Of a stretch of DNA of 64,000 nucleotides, positions 1 to 10,960 are shown one piece after another (within the stretch, counting starts at the first letter, position 1; the number at the start of each line of letters is the position of its first letter). Both the position numbers and the translations under genes were made by a program. The stretch comes from Eleusine coracana subsp. coracana (taxonomy: Eukaryota; Streptophyta; Magnoliopsida; Poales; Poaceae): positions 20,372,001 through 20,436,000 of the forward strand of contig CM064428.1 in NCBI GenBank assembly GCA_032690845.1, read 5' to 3'. The notes below the pieces were generated by a model. That model was given only the letters and a program-made list of their open reading frames with translations. It had not been told where the DNA came from and searched no databases.

Positions 1-2
1 TG

Positions 3-1580
3 TTAGAAGCTAAGTTTATAAAGGAGGTGTATCATCCCGACTGGTTAGCAAATCCAGTCCTTGTACCTAAAAAGAATAAAGAGTGGAGGATGTGTGTTGA
101 TTATACCGATCCTAACAAGGTCTGCCCAAAAGACCCCTTCGCTTTTCCTCGTATTGATCAGATCGTAGATTCGACAGCCGGGTGTGAGCTTTTAAGCTTT
201 CTGGATGCCTATTCAGGCTATCACCAGATCCCACTGAGAGTCGAAGATCAGATCAAGACTTCCTTTATAACACCCTTCAGCGCCTATTGTTATATCACTA
301 TGCCATTCGGTCTGAAAAATGCTGGCGCGACTTACCAACGAGGTACTCAACGCTGCCTTGCCACTCAGATCGGTCGAAACGCTGAAGCTTATGTTGATGA
401 CATCGTTGTCAAGACTCGAAAAGTTGGAGAACTTCTCTCTGACCTGGCAGAAACCATTGACAATCTGAGACATTATTCAATGAAGCTGAATCCTAAAAAG
501 TGTGTTTTTGGGGTTCCATTGGGAAAGTTACTCGGTTACATCGTTTTGAAACGAGGTATAGAGGCTAACCCAGATAAAATCAAGGCAATCCATGATATGA
601 AGCCGCCTAATTCTCAAAGGGGCATTCAGAAGCTGACTAGACGCATGGCATCCTTAAGTCGCTTTATTTCCCGATTGGGGGTTAGGGGGTTACCACTCTT
701 CCGATTGCTTAAAAAGCAGGATGACTTTGTTTTGACTGAGGAAGCGCAGTCGGCATTAGACAAATTAAAGATTCATCTCATCAGTATTCCAGTGTTGGTG
801 CCTCCAGAGCCAGGAGAAAAACTTCAGCTTTACATCTCGGCCACAACCCAGGTTGTGAGTACTGTTGTGACTGTCGACCGAGAAGAAGAGGGACACGTGC
901 AAAAAGTACAACATCCGATCTACTTTGTGAGTGAGGTTCTCAGCGCCTCTAAGACAAGGTACCAGCAGATCTTGAAGTTGTTATATGCATTATTGATCAC
1001 CTCAAGGAAGTTAAAGCACTATTTCCAAGCTCATCCAATTGAAGTTCAAACATCTTTTGCACTCGGGACGGTGTTACATAACCGAGAAGCTGAAGGAAAA
1101 ATAGCCAAGCGGGCAGTCGAACTTGGTCAGTATACTATTACGTTCGCGCCTCGGTCGGCTATAAAGGGACAAGCGTTAGCTGAATTCGTTGCCGAGTGGA
1201 CAGAGATTCAAAATCCTCCTGCTGCCCAAGATATTGAATACTGGAAAATGTACTTTGATGGTTCCCTTCAATTACAAGGGGCAGGTGCGGGAGTTGTATT
1301 TATCCCGCCTACTGGAGAAAGGCTTCGATACGTCCTTCAAATCATGTTTCGCGCGTCTAATAATGTTGCGGAATATGAAGCTCTCCTACACGGTCTACGC
1401 ATTGCTGTGTCACTTGGCATTAAGCGCATGAACATATTTGGTGACTCGGCCTTGGTCATTAATCAGGTCACCAAGGATTGGAATTGTGTAGATGACAACA
1501 TGAGTGTTTATTACCAAGAAGTACGAAAACTCGAAGACAAGTTTGATGGATTGAAGTTCACACATCATCTCGGCCTGTAG
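3..1580 (+). pseudogene. pol: Element A pol: RT, RNase H and second RNase H (partial)
   Basis: The frame is open from the window edge; the real start lies upstream. RT is seen in residues 1-200: PFGLKNAGATYQ and the catalytic motif AYVDDIVV at about residue 120. A connection and first RNase H follow (PIYFVSEVL, then a stretch near residue 345 that has lost the usual LTDQ-like motif). A second, plant-type RNase H begins near residue 410 (MYFDGS, later SNNVAEYEALLHGL and GDSALVINQV). The frame ends at a TAG after HHLGL, where related elements continue through a linker into integrase. Two RNase H domains in tandem are a known Tat hallmark. RT copies the element RNA to DNA and RNase H removes the template. 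The start codon in this frame is internal, so this is a 5'-truncated fragment. Confidence 0.9.
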
Positions 1581-2928
1581 TACCGCCGGGTGTTTTCCTA
1601 CATATTCTGTATTCCCCAACAATTTCTCCCCGGTCGGACGTGTTGATGAGTATTGTTGCTGATCTCGTTGACGATGACGTCTCCAAGACCGACTGGCGCG
1701 ACCCACTCATTCAGTATTTGGATAAGGGAACGCTGCCCTTGGATCCAGATGAGCAGCAAAGATTGGAGATCTGATCTCGAGGATACTTGTTGGTGGGGGA
1801 CCAACTCTACAAAAGGGGTGGTTCCAACATTTTGATGCGATGCATCTCAATTCCTGAAGGCTAGAAGTTGGTAGATGAGATTCATTTGGGAATATGCGGC
1901 AATGATGCAACTTCCAGGACTTTGGTCGGCAAAGCTTTCTGGCAAGGGTTTTATTGGCCCATGACGGTCGAAGATGCACACCAAGTTGTTCGGAAGTGTG
2001 AGGGTTGTCAATTCTTCGCTCAACAAACACATGTGCCTTCACAGCGACTTCACATGATACCATTGACTTGGCCTTTTGTTGTTTGGGGACTTGATATTGT
2101 CGGTCCTTTCAAAAAAGCGCCAGGCGGGTTCACTCATTTGTTTGTTGCTATCGACAAATTCACCAAGTGGATTGAAGTGAAGCCGGTCGGCAAGATTACA
2201 TCCAAGAAGGCGATCGAGTTTGTCAAAGACATATTCACTCGGTTTGGAGTTCCTCATGATATCATTACCGATAATGGCACTCAATTCACTTCGGTGGAGT
2301 TCCGGGACTTTGTCGATGAGATGGGAATAAAAATCCACTTTGCATCAGTGGCTCATCCGAAAAGCAATGGGCAGGTCGAACGGGCCAATGTATGATTCTT
2401 CAAGGATTAAAGCCACGGATATTTGACAGACTCAAACCTTATGCCGGTCGGTGGGTCAAGGAGTTGCCTTCAGTCCTTTGGGGGCTTCGAACAAACACCA
2501 GTAGGGCTACTGGACAGTGACCTTTTTCATTGGTCTATGGCTCAGAAGCTATGTTGCCGACTGAGGTCAGCCTTGTCTCGGCACGAGTTCAAGCGTACGA
2601 TGAAAAGCTTTCTGAGGAAAACTGAGAGATTGATTTGATTGCGGCAGAGGAGTTGCATGATCGCGCTCTGTTTCGGTCGGCACTCTACCAACAAGGCTTG
2701 CGTCGTTATTATGATAAGAACGTTCGCAGTTGCCACTTTCAAATTGGAGACCTAGTGCTTTGCCGAGTGCAATCGACAAAAAATCATCATAAGCTCTCTC
2801 CGAAGTGGGAAGGACCGTACGTGGTGAAGGAAGTCACTCGCCCGGTGGCTTACCGACTGATGTATGAAGACGGTGACGATATTCCAAATTCCTGGAACAT
2901 AAATCAGCTACGTCGTTTCTATACTTAG
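1581..2928 (+). pseudogene. Element A integrase, broken
   Basis: Continuation of element A pol. A degenerate linker (1581-1867) leads to the zinc-binding and catalytic part at 1868-2395: WPMTVEDAHQVVRKCEGC, then catalytic DIVGPF, TDNGTQF and GQVERAN. A stop after RANV (2393-2395), two stops near 2516, and one near 2636 interrupt it. The C-terminal domain resumes at 2641-2928 (YYDKNVRSCHFQIGDLVL, KWEGPYVVKEV) and ends NINQLRRFYT, the usual end of Tat-type integrases. Integrase inserts the cDNA into chromosomes. It must be non-functional here. Confidence 0.88.
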
Positions 2929-3467
2929 CTATTATTTTGTGTATTAATACATTATTTACAAATGAAACTTCGGTCTTTTGTAATGAAAGATTTTTTGATG
3001 ATTTTCATTCTATATCTGTCTCGATTCCTTAATTTATACTATTAAGCAATCGAGCCAGGGGGCTAGCAATAATGTCCCATCTCGGTCTAACCATATTTGG
3101 GTTTTGGCCTATTTTTTGACCGACTTATTATCATGAGATCTTGAGATCTTGAGTTTTGGTCTTTATTATTTTGGTCTTACGCTTATACATCATGGTTAAA
3201 TACTTTGTGCTGCACATCAGACTACCACTACACTAAACCCAGAGCCAAAAGTGTGAGAGGACATGTGTCGATTGTTCGATTTTGTTTGTTACGCGGTTAC
3301 GGGTTACAACCTAATATGTTATGGCAGACCGATGCAATCTTTGTTTCTCTTGATAGAAACATGTCAATGATATATTTGTCAAACTTCTAAAGCTTTAAAA
3401 GCATAAGATTAGTTTATACACAAGTATCATTACAAAAATACTACTAATGTTTTACACTATTACAGGA
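2929..3467 (+). other. Element A non-coding spacer between pol and antisense gene
   Basis: No supported gene. It contains a block (about 3190-3290, core actaaacccagagcc) that recurs in element D near 48030-48090, and a gagccagggggct tract near 3053-3065 that recurs in D near 47785. The shared blocks show that D derives from the A family. The spacer also separates the convergent 3' ends of pol (+) and the antisense gene (-). Confidence 0.7.
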
Positions 3468-6327
3468 TTATATCTCCTTTGAAGGAGAAAAAGAGTCAGC
3501 CCGAAGTTTGACCTCTGGAGTTGCTGGGGGAGTCGGCACGGTCGGATTGATTTCTATATTTTCGACCAAGGCCTAGGAAGTCTCTAGCATGGAATCCAGG
3601 AGCAGCTGACATTGGTCGTCGGTCAGGTCGGGGTTAAATCCCTCTTTGATATTGTCCAATGGCAGAGCAGGAGACCAGGATTGGCAAATCGCCAACACTT
3701 GACTCACGGCTTCAGTCGCCACTCACCGAGTATTATGAGCAATGGCTTCCAAAGCATGCTCCAACAAGTAATCCAGAGAGTGACCGGTCTACTCTACTTG
3801 GTTAGCATGAACATAGTTCATTGCTTTTCGAGCAGCATAAGATAGAGCTGCAAATAATAATTATTGGTCAGTATGATCAACAAAAGAATTAAGCAGAAGG
3901 AAGAAGTCGAAGGCTTACTGGCAAGTTTACATTTGAAAGATTTGGAGACAGCCTTAGCCTCCTCTATCTTCACGTCAGACCCCTTTAGTTCCTCTTGTAG
4001 CTGAGTGATCTCGGTCTTCTGGTCTTCAGCCGATTTGGAGAGGCTTTCCTTCTCAACCTTCAAGGCGTCAACGAACCTCTGTTTGTTGGAAGTCAACTTC
4101 TCCAGATCGATGATTTTTTGATCGTGAGCTAAAAGTAAAGCTTTTAGCATTGGAGCGGTCAGCAGATTGTTTAAATATGGATGGAAGGAAAACTTACCAG
4201 CCAGATCTGCACGAACTTGGTCTAAGACCTTGTTTATCTCTTGTCGGTCAGCCAACAGCTTCTTGTTTTCCTCTTGAGCCTTGGAGAGCTGCTAACCGGT
4301 GACTAGCAAGACAAATAAGAAGTTAGTCTAAAACATAAAGATAAGAAGATTAGGCAATCAAGGACATACCGAAAGTTTCGGCTTCAAGATATTCCACTCT
4401 AGCCTGCTTTCGCTCCACAAGAGCATACACTTTCTGATATGCAGAAGATAAGTGAGCTAAAAGATGAGAGCAAAGCAAGGTAGAAGCATAATGTTGAATT
4501 ACCTTGCTGGACTCCCGGTGTTGGTGCAAGGTCTCCGCATCCTCTACCTCAGGCCGACCAGACACATCTACAGGAAGAGTTCTTTTACCTTTGTCAAGAG
4601 GCAAAGAGATATTAGTCGGAATGGTCTGAGACAGAGGCTCGGGAGTGGAGGCAGGAACCATTTGTTCAAGCAGTTTATCCACTTCGTTTGGGTGTTTGAA
4701 GATTTGCCAACCGATTGGGACACACCAGTCGGACGAAGTGGGAGCATAGATCGAGTATCCTCAGATCCCTGAGTGCTCTGAGAATCACTTGTCCGACTGC
4801 CAAGAATAAATAAATAAATCAGGAGATGTCGAGATCATCAATAAGAAGATAAGGAGTATAGGGTTTAAAGAATAAACCTGGGAGCCTTCTTGAGCTTGAT
4901 CCGGCATAGCCTCTTCTTCGTAGAAGTTGACTGAAAATCAGTCTCCTTCCTCTTTTGAGAGGGCTGGTCAGCCTTGCCAGTCTGCATTACCTCCTCCGTT
5001 GACCTCTGAGTTTGATCCAGAGGCTCCGATGGGTCTGAAGGTCAGCTGGAGGTTGCAGGAGCAGGTTGACCAGCATCTGTGACAGTTGTTTCTTCATTGT
5101 CGTCTTGGTCCCCCACATATTGGTGACGACACGCGATAGTCCGCTTCTGCAGCTTGTCAGGGGAGGTCAGAGTGACGACGGGGGTGACGCTGACTGGCCG
5201 AGCACCTGCGGAAGAGCTTGAACCCCCGGTGCCGGTCAGCGGTGTCTTCTTAACATAATCAGGTCCCTCAGTATCGGTCTGAGGGAGCGGGGAATGAGAT
5301 ACATAAGTATCCAACACCTACATAAAGGTCAAAACAATGAGTACAATCTCAAGATAGGATAACAAGGGCTAGCTAAAGGCAGACTGAGGATTACTCGGGC
5401 TTGCAGTGTGCCATTGTTATACGCCTTTGAGACCAAAGAATGGTCCTGAAGGATTTCCCCTTCAAACATCTTCATCAAGCGTCTTTGGCGAAGTTCGCCA
5501 TTTTGTGGATCCGGCACCTCCCTGGTTTCATCCTCATTAACATAGTCCCATGCCGGATGACATTGAAGCTTTAGGGGCTGAACATGTTGGATGATAAAAC
5601 TTTTGGCCACTGTGATGCCATCGACGCCTTCAGCCTTCAGATCGGCAATTTTCTTGAGTAGGGCGACCACTTGAGGATTGGTCGAATCAGGCCTCTCTGT
5701 CCAGTGCGCTTGGGGAATAGCCTTTGCACCAGTGAAGTCGGCAAGAACAGGGGGAGGGTTGTCACAATAGAACCACTCGTCCTTCCAATTCTTGTTTCCG
5801 GTCTTCAGTGGGACATTGATGTAGACCTCTTTCTTGCGTAACTGGATGCCAACGCCGCCTATGGCCACTTGGTTTTCTGTGGTGGGCAGCGGTCGGAGGA
5901 TGAATAGATGGCGGAAGAGATCGAAATGGGGGAGAACACCAAGAAAAGCTTCGCACAAGTGTACGAAGATGGATATATGAAGAATAGAGTTGGGATTGAG
6001 GTTGACAAGCTCAATCCCAAAGAAAAAAAGGAGCCCACGCAAAAAACTACAGCAGGGGACTCCAAAGCCATGCTCAAAGAATGAGCAGAACACTACGATC
6101 TGTTGATGAATAGGAATGGGGCAGGATTCGCGGGGTACCTTCCAGTCGATTCGAGCTTGCTCTAGAAGGATGCCATCCAACACCATCTTGTTCATATCAG
6201 CCTATGAAAGGCTGCTCTTTGAGAACTCCCGAAGTTGCTCCGGGATGTCGACCTCCGACGAGGACGACGCGGCGGTGGCGCCGGCGGATGAAGCTGGGAT
6301 CGAAATGGAAGTCCTCCTACGGCCCAT
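3468..6327 (-). pseudogene. Antisense spliced gene of element A (Transposase_28-like N-terminus, coiled-coil C-terminus)
   Basis: Seven exons fit with GT...AG borders: 6327-5395, 5317-4878, 4796-4503, 4433-4370, 4302-4198, 4128-3919 and 3847-3468, about 800 codons. Phases match at nearly every junction. Exon 1 (start MGRRRTSIS) resembles the 'putative gypsy type transposon' family (PF04195): HQQIVVFCSFFEHGFGVP, LNPNSILHISIFVHLCEAFLG, later NPPPVLADF. Exon 2 is Ser/Thr-rich with basic stretches (SQKRKE, KKRLCRIKLKK) that could be nuclear signals. Exons 4-6 are strongly coiled-coil (LEKLTSNKQRFVDALKVEKE). Exon 7 ends in a helical domain (PLDNIKEGFNPDLTDDQC). It is broken by stops in exons 1, 2, 5 and 7 and an indel in exon 3. 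Antisense ORFs at this place are known in Tat elements such as Grande; the function is unknown. The exon model is my inference. Confidence 0.72.
5318..5394 (-). other. Putative intron 1 of the antisense gene in element A
   Basis: The reverse strand reads gtaatcc at the donor and tttatgtag at the acceptor. Removing 77 bases joins ...LQAR to VLDTYVSHS without shifting the frame. This is the clearest of the six introns and the main support for treating the antisense ORFs as one spliced gene. Confidence 0.65.
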
Positions 6328-6480
6328 CGCGAGCAGGATTGAACACGGCAAGATCTGTGGCGGCCGGAAGCAAGAAAGCTAAACCCTAGCCGGAGAAATA
6401 GAGGAGTCGCGAGAGCTGAGAAGGCGCAAGGAAGATGAAGAGTTCGCGGGCAAATGCGGCGTGGACTGGAGGTCAACCTG

Positions 6481-7214
6481 GTGTAGCCTTTTATACTCTT
6501 GCCTTTTTTGACCTAAGGGTCCCATGGGCTGGGGTGGGCCATACTGTAGTGCGACCTTAATATTAACTTATAGGTTAATTAAGGGCTTAAGCCCATTAGG
6601 GTTATAAACCCAGAAAAATGAGACTCGGGGGCTTCTTTGATGAGAAGTACCCGAGAATTATTTCACCATATTTATGTGATTTGATGATCATGTGGCAAAG
6701 GACTTGATGGTCGTATGGTACAAGTTCAAAGGTTATGATGTTGACTAAAGTCAAAAAATCAGAATTACCTAATTTGGACTTGAACGGGTGATTGGAATTA
6801 GGGAAGAGCTATTTGACAAAAGTCACTTAGCTAAATATTGAATATGACTAGAGTCATAAAATCTGACCGACCTATTACTCGGGAATAATATGTGCCACTC
6901 GGCCGGTCTAATGATCAATCGACAAAGTGGTCACTTAGCAATAGGACCCAAAGGTTTGATAACCGGAGGTCTAAAAGATTCAAACTTAATAGTTTGAATA
7001 TCTATAAACAAATTAATAAGAGCTAATACAATTAGACTCTTGCATTATTTATTAGTCTCCAAATTATACAAGAGTCGGGGGCTACACCTGATCAGGTGCA
7101 CCTACCCGGTGCACCAGATCTATCAAAAACTTCGATAACGAGGTCTTCCTAATTTATGATCTTTAGATCATTCGGAGAATTAAAGCTCAAAATCAGAAAG
7201 CACTCGGGGGCTGC
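6481..7214 (+). other. Element A 3' untranslated region with degenerate repeats
   Basis: AT-rich DNA between the antisense gene and the 3' LTR. It carries three actcggggg/gtcgggggct purine tracts (near 6624, 7075 and 7203) and diffuse repeats of 'tgactaaagtca' type (6735-6870). The block gggggctacacc...ggtgcacc (about 7078-7120) recurs in element D near 49577-49620. The last purine tract, actcgggggctgc, directly precedes the LTR and is the likely PPT. No gene seen. Confidence 0.65.
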
Positions 7215-7688
7215 TGTGAGATACTTGCTTTACGGGTATCCTCATACAAGGCTAAAGTCGGTGGCCGACCGGGTACTTCATCAACAAGGAAGCTGACCAA
7301 CTCGGCTTGGAGTGCAAGATAAGAAAGATTAGACCTGCTATATGGAACCATTGTAGAGTACGAATAGGACTCTGGTACTCCAAGATAAGAAAGATTAGAC
7401 CTGCTATATGGAACCATTGTAGAGTACGAATAGGACTCTGCTTGTACCCCCTACCGACCGGATATATAAGGCGGCAGGGTACCCCCCATGGGGAGGGGTC
7501 GAGAGTTAGCTAGAGGCAATTTAGGCTTAACATCTCAAAACAATCAATACAATACAGAACAAAGGACTTTGGGTTTTTACTCTCATTGAGAGGGCCCGAA
7601 CCTCTATAATTGGGCGTCTTGTGTAACCATTGTAGTTCTTGGTCTCGACGTAGCCCTATATATTTACTATCGGTCTTGAGCATCGACA
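7215..7688 (+). repeat. Element A 3' LTR
   Basis: Starts TGTGAGATAC just after the purine tract and ends CATCGACA; 474 bp. TATA box tatataa at 7463-7469. The U5-side sequence (gcccgaacct, gcgtcttgtgt) is shared with the LTRs of element D, so the families are related. It contains a perfect 60-bp tandem duplication (separate entry). Confidence 0.82.
7315..7440 (+). repeat. Perfect tandem duplication in the U3 of element A LTR
   Basis: Two identical 60-bp copies (7315-7374 and 7381-7440), starting caagataagaaagatt and ending aggactctg, spaced 66 bp apart. They lie just upstream of the TATA box at 7463, where enhancers of LTR promoters sit. Confidence 0.95.
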
Positions 7689-7689
7689 A

Positions 7690-8215
7690 GGTTGGAGTTG
7701 GTCATAGTCTTCCAGGATTTTGTCAATGGGTGGTTTGAGACACCGCTTTAGCTGAGAGACGTAAAAGGTGTTATGAACTCCAGATACGTTAGTGGGTGAC
7801 TCCAGCTTATAGGCTATGTTTCCACATCATTCCAGAATTTGGAATGGTCCAATATAACTGGGAGCTAACTTTTCTTTGACTCCAAACCGTTGGATACCCT
7901 TCATAGGTGACACTCAGAGATAGACATAGTCACCTTTATTGAAATATAGTGGCCTACGTCGTCTGTTTGCATACTTCTCTTGATGGAATTTAGCAGCTTT
8001 AAGATTTTCTTTAATGGTACGAACTTTTTCTTCTGCATCCTTGACATGGTCAGGACCAAATGTTACTCTTTCTCTAGATTCAGACCAGTTTAACGGTGTT
8101 CTACAACTTCGATCGTAGAGTGCTTCAAATGGGGACATTTTTAGACTCTCTTGGTAACTATTGTTGTATGAGAATTCCGCATATGGCAAATACTCATCCT
8201 AGTTATCACCATGTG
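7690..8215 (-). pseudogene. Element B integrase C-terminal part
   Basis: Reading leftwards: MPYAEFSYNNSYQESL (8189) through the integrase C-terminal region (KFHQEKYANRRRRPLYF), a stop after DYVYL, then VSPMKGIQRFGVKEKLAPSY, another TGA, and GVHNTFYVSQLKRCLKPP before the sequence is cut by element A at 7688. A chromodomain would follow in Tekay-type elements but lies beyond the cut. Two in-frame stops make it non-functional. Confidence 0.85.
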
Positions 8216-8650
8216 TTAAAACACATGCTCTAAGCATTCTTCCAAAATCTGGTTGACACGCTCTGTTTGTCCATCAGTAGCGGCATGGTAAGCAGAACTC
8301 TGAATCAACTTGGTACCCAGACATGCATGCAGTTGTTCCCAGAAATGAGCGACAAATTGCGAGCCACGATCTGTAACAACGGTCTTGGGTACTCCATCTA
8401 GACACAAAACTCTCGCTAAGTATAGTTCTACATATTGCTTTATCTTGTAGGTGTTATTGATCGGTAGCAAGTGGGCAGATTTGGTGAGTCGGTCCACAAT
8501 GACCCAAATCGAATCATGTTTCCGGGAAGTGAGAGGGAGACCAACAATAAAATCCATGCTGGTGTCTTCCCATTTCCAGGCGGGAATACTCAATGGCTGA
8601 AGTAGTCCGACCAGTTTCAAATGGTTAGCCTTAACTCTCTGAAGTATCAC
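8216..8650 (-). pseudogene. Element B integrase catalytic core
   Basis: The integrase core is clear: catalytic D in MDFIVGLP (near residue 33), D in VVTDRGSQF, E in GQTERVNQILEE. The open frame starts after a one-base indel at the end of the zinc-binding domain (neighbouring frame 8631-9719 ends ...VECDTSES) and stops after ECLEHVF. The core would otherwise join the C-terminal part at 8189. It integrates element cDNA; inactive here because of the frame breaks. Confidence 0.88.
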
Positions 8651-10334
8651 ATTCTACAATGTATCGGGCAACTTCTCTCTTCATTCTTGTCCACCAAAAA
8701 TTCTTCTTCAAATCTTGATACATTTTATTACTACCTAGATGGATGGAGTATTTGGAGTGATGTGCTTCATCCAAGATTTTCCGTCGAAGTTCAAAGTCCT
8801 TTGGTACTACTAAATGGTTATTGAACCATAGAGTACCGTCCGAGTCTTGTGTGAAACATTTTGCTTTACCATTTTTAATATTTTTACGGATGTAATTCAT
8901 ACCAATGTCTTTCTTCTGTGTAGCAATGATTTCTTCACGGATGGTCGAATGTATACTAAGGTTGCTGATCACTATAGCAGGCAAAACACGAAGGCTAGGT
9001 TCTGAAATAGTTACGTGGTTGCTGCTGTCCTGAAATTCCAGCACCAAGTTATTGCAGTGGAACTTTTTGCTTAACGCGTCGGTGACTACATTGGCCTTGC
9101 CTGGATGATAATAAATCTCCAGATTATAATCCTTGATTAATTCCAGCCACCAACATTGTCTCATGTTCAGATTAGTCTGAGTGAAAATGTATTTCAAGCT
9201 CTTATGATTTGTGTAGATATGCACTAAATTTCCAAGTAGGTAATGTCTCCAAATTTTTAGTGCAAGAACAACTGCAGCTAGTTCTAAATCATGAGCGAGA
9301 TAATGTTCTTCATGCTTCCGTAGTTGTCGTGATGCATAGGCAATGACACGACCGCTTTGCATAAGCACACATCCAAGTCCTGTCCCAGATGCATCACAAT
9401 ACACGTCAAACGGTTTGGTGATGTCCGACTGAGCCAATACTGGGGCAATGGTTAATAATTCCTTCAACTTCTGAAATGCTTCTTCACATTTATCATTCCA
9501 TTCGAACTTCACATTGTCTTTTAGTAATCTTGTGATAGGCTTGGATAACTGGGAGAAATTAGGGATGAACCTACGATAATATCGAGCTAATCCGAGGAAA
9601 CTACGGACTTGATGAACGGTTTTCTGTGGCTTCCAATCTAGCACATCTTGAACTTTGCTGGGGTCTACCGAGATTCCTTTTGCTGAAACTATGTGGCCGA
9701 GAAATGACACATGGTCCAACTAAAATTCACACTTACTGAATTTTGCATACAATTTGTGTTCTCGGAGACATTGAAGAACAATGCGAAGATGTTCAGCATG
9801 CTCTTCCTTGGACCTAGAATAGATGAGGATGTCATCAATGAATACTACCACAAATTTGTCCAACTCTGACATGAATACTGAATTCATGAGGTACATGAAA
9901 TGGGCAGGGGCATTTGTCAATCCGAATGACATTACTAGATACTCGAATAATCCATATCTAGTAGAGAAGGCGGTCTTCGGAATGTCTTCGGCTCTGATCT
10001 TGATTTGATGATAATCCGAACGGAGGTCAATTTTTGAAAAGACCTTAGCACCAACCAATTGGTCAAAAAGGATATCAATACGGGGTAGTGGGTGTTTATT
10101 CTTGATGGTAACTTCGTTGAGAGGCCGATAATCAACGACGAGACACAGAGATTTGTCCTTCTTCTTCACAAAAATAGCAGGGCAGCCCCAAGGTGAAGTG
10201 CTTGGGCGAATGAATCCCTTTTCCAATAACTCATTCAATTGCTTTTTCAATTCAGCCAGCTTGTTTGGGGCCATTTTATACGGACGACAGGATATTGGAG
10301 AAGTTCCTGGCTGTAGCTCTATCTTAAATTCCAC
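8631..10334 (-). pseudogene. pol: Element B reverse transcriptase, RNase H and integrase zinc domain
   Basis: RT spans 10334-9720: SPWGCPAIFVKKKDKS, PLPRIDILFDQL, FGLTNAPAHFM and the catalytic motif VVFIDDILIYS. A single TAG (near 9721, between KCEF and LDHVSFLGHIVS) splits it from the rest, probably a decayed Trp codon. RNase H follows (DVYCDASGTGLGCVLM, IYTNHKSLKYIFTQ, with N where D is expected in the TDHKSL motif), then the integrase zinc-binding region HHSKYSIHLGSNKMYQDL. Upstream the frame shifts near 10340 into the protease linker. Length and order are normal for the family. The pol of element H matches it closely. Confidence 0.9.
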
Positions 10335-10960
10335 TCCATGGTCAGGCAGGAGCCAGAGATGTCTTCAGGGAACACATCCGGATACTCACAAGCGACGGGA
10401 ATACTTTCGAGTGATTGTCCTTCTAAGTGATGGACAACCAAGGCTTTCGATGAATTGGTGTTTAGAGAGAGTGTGTCTTTTCCATGCAAGGGAGAGTTGA
10501 TGTGAATGATACGCGGCTCGATGTCTAGCATGGTTCTATGGGTTTTCATGCAGATCATACCTATGATCAAATCAATTTCTTGATCCTTGAGCATGATTAA
10601 ATTGGTGGGGTAAATCTTTCAATTAATTTCTAGTGGAGCTTTACACACTACTTCGTTAGCAAAAATTTGTCCAGTAGGAGAGCGGACGGTGTAGCATCTA
10701 TTTATGATGGTGGTGTGGAGATTATGTTTTTGCACACAAGCTTTGCTAATGAAATTATGCGTAGCACTAGAATCAAAAAGTGCAAGGACAGGCTGGCTAT
10801 AGAGTGAGAGCATACCGGTCAGTACGGATTCGCCCTGAGGGATGTCTTCAGCATTGGTGTAGTTCACTTGGGCACCACGTGACGGTGCATTCACGTTCCT
10901 ATTCTGTTTCTGACGCTGGTTGTTGTTGTTGTTGTTGTTATTGCGCTTACGTGCAGTGCA
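10335..10960 (-). pseudogene. Element B aspartic protease
   Basis: Minus-strand frame beginning MNAPSRGAQVNYTNAED at 10894, just after the Gag zinc knuckle. The protease core reads VLALFDSSATHNFIS: the usual DSGATH active site has become DSSATH (Gly to Ser; intact DSGATH in element H). A stop near 10619 separates it from LIMLKDQEIDLIIGMIWM-like sequence (here IGMICM), followed by SLESIPVACEYPDVFPED and a frameshift before RT. The protease would cut the Gag-Pol precursor. Confidence 0.85.

Larger units (their letters stand above)
1..7688 (+). mobile_element. Element A: Tat-lineage Ty3/gypsy retrotransposon, 5' part outside window
   Basis: Order on the + strand: RT, RNase H, second RNase H, integrase, non-coding spacer, antisense gene, 3' untranslated region, 3' LTR. 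The second (plant-type) RNase H after the first, and the antisense gene between pol and the 3' LTR, point to the Tat lineage (Grande/RIRE2-like). The right end at 7688 (ending in gaca) abuts the integrase C-terminus of element B, so A is inserted in B. The TSD would begin at 7689 (aggtt), but its partner lies outside the window. Family call is from domain order, not a search. Confidence 0.85.

Noticed and set aside
5329..6195. DNA transposon transposase because PF04195 is named Transposase_28
   Set aside because: No terminal inverted repeats or catalytic motif; the ORF lies antisense inside a Ty3/gypsy element. The family name is historical.
3468..6327. Independent host gene with introns
   Set aside because: It sits between pol and 3' LTR of element A, and a homologue takes the same place in element F, so it belongs to the elements.
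6619..7688. A 1.07-kb 3' LTR for element A starting TGAGAC at 6619
   Set aside because: The F LTR (427 bp) and D LTRs (430 bp) start right after the last ggggct tract; by analogy the A LTR starts at 7215, and 6619-7214 matches internal DNA of D.
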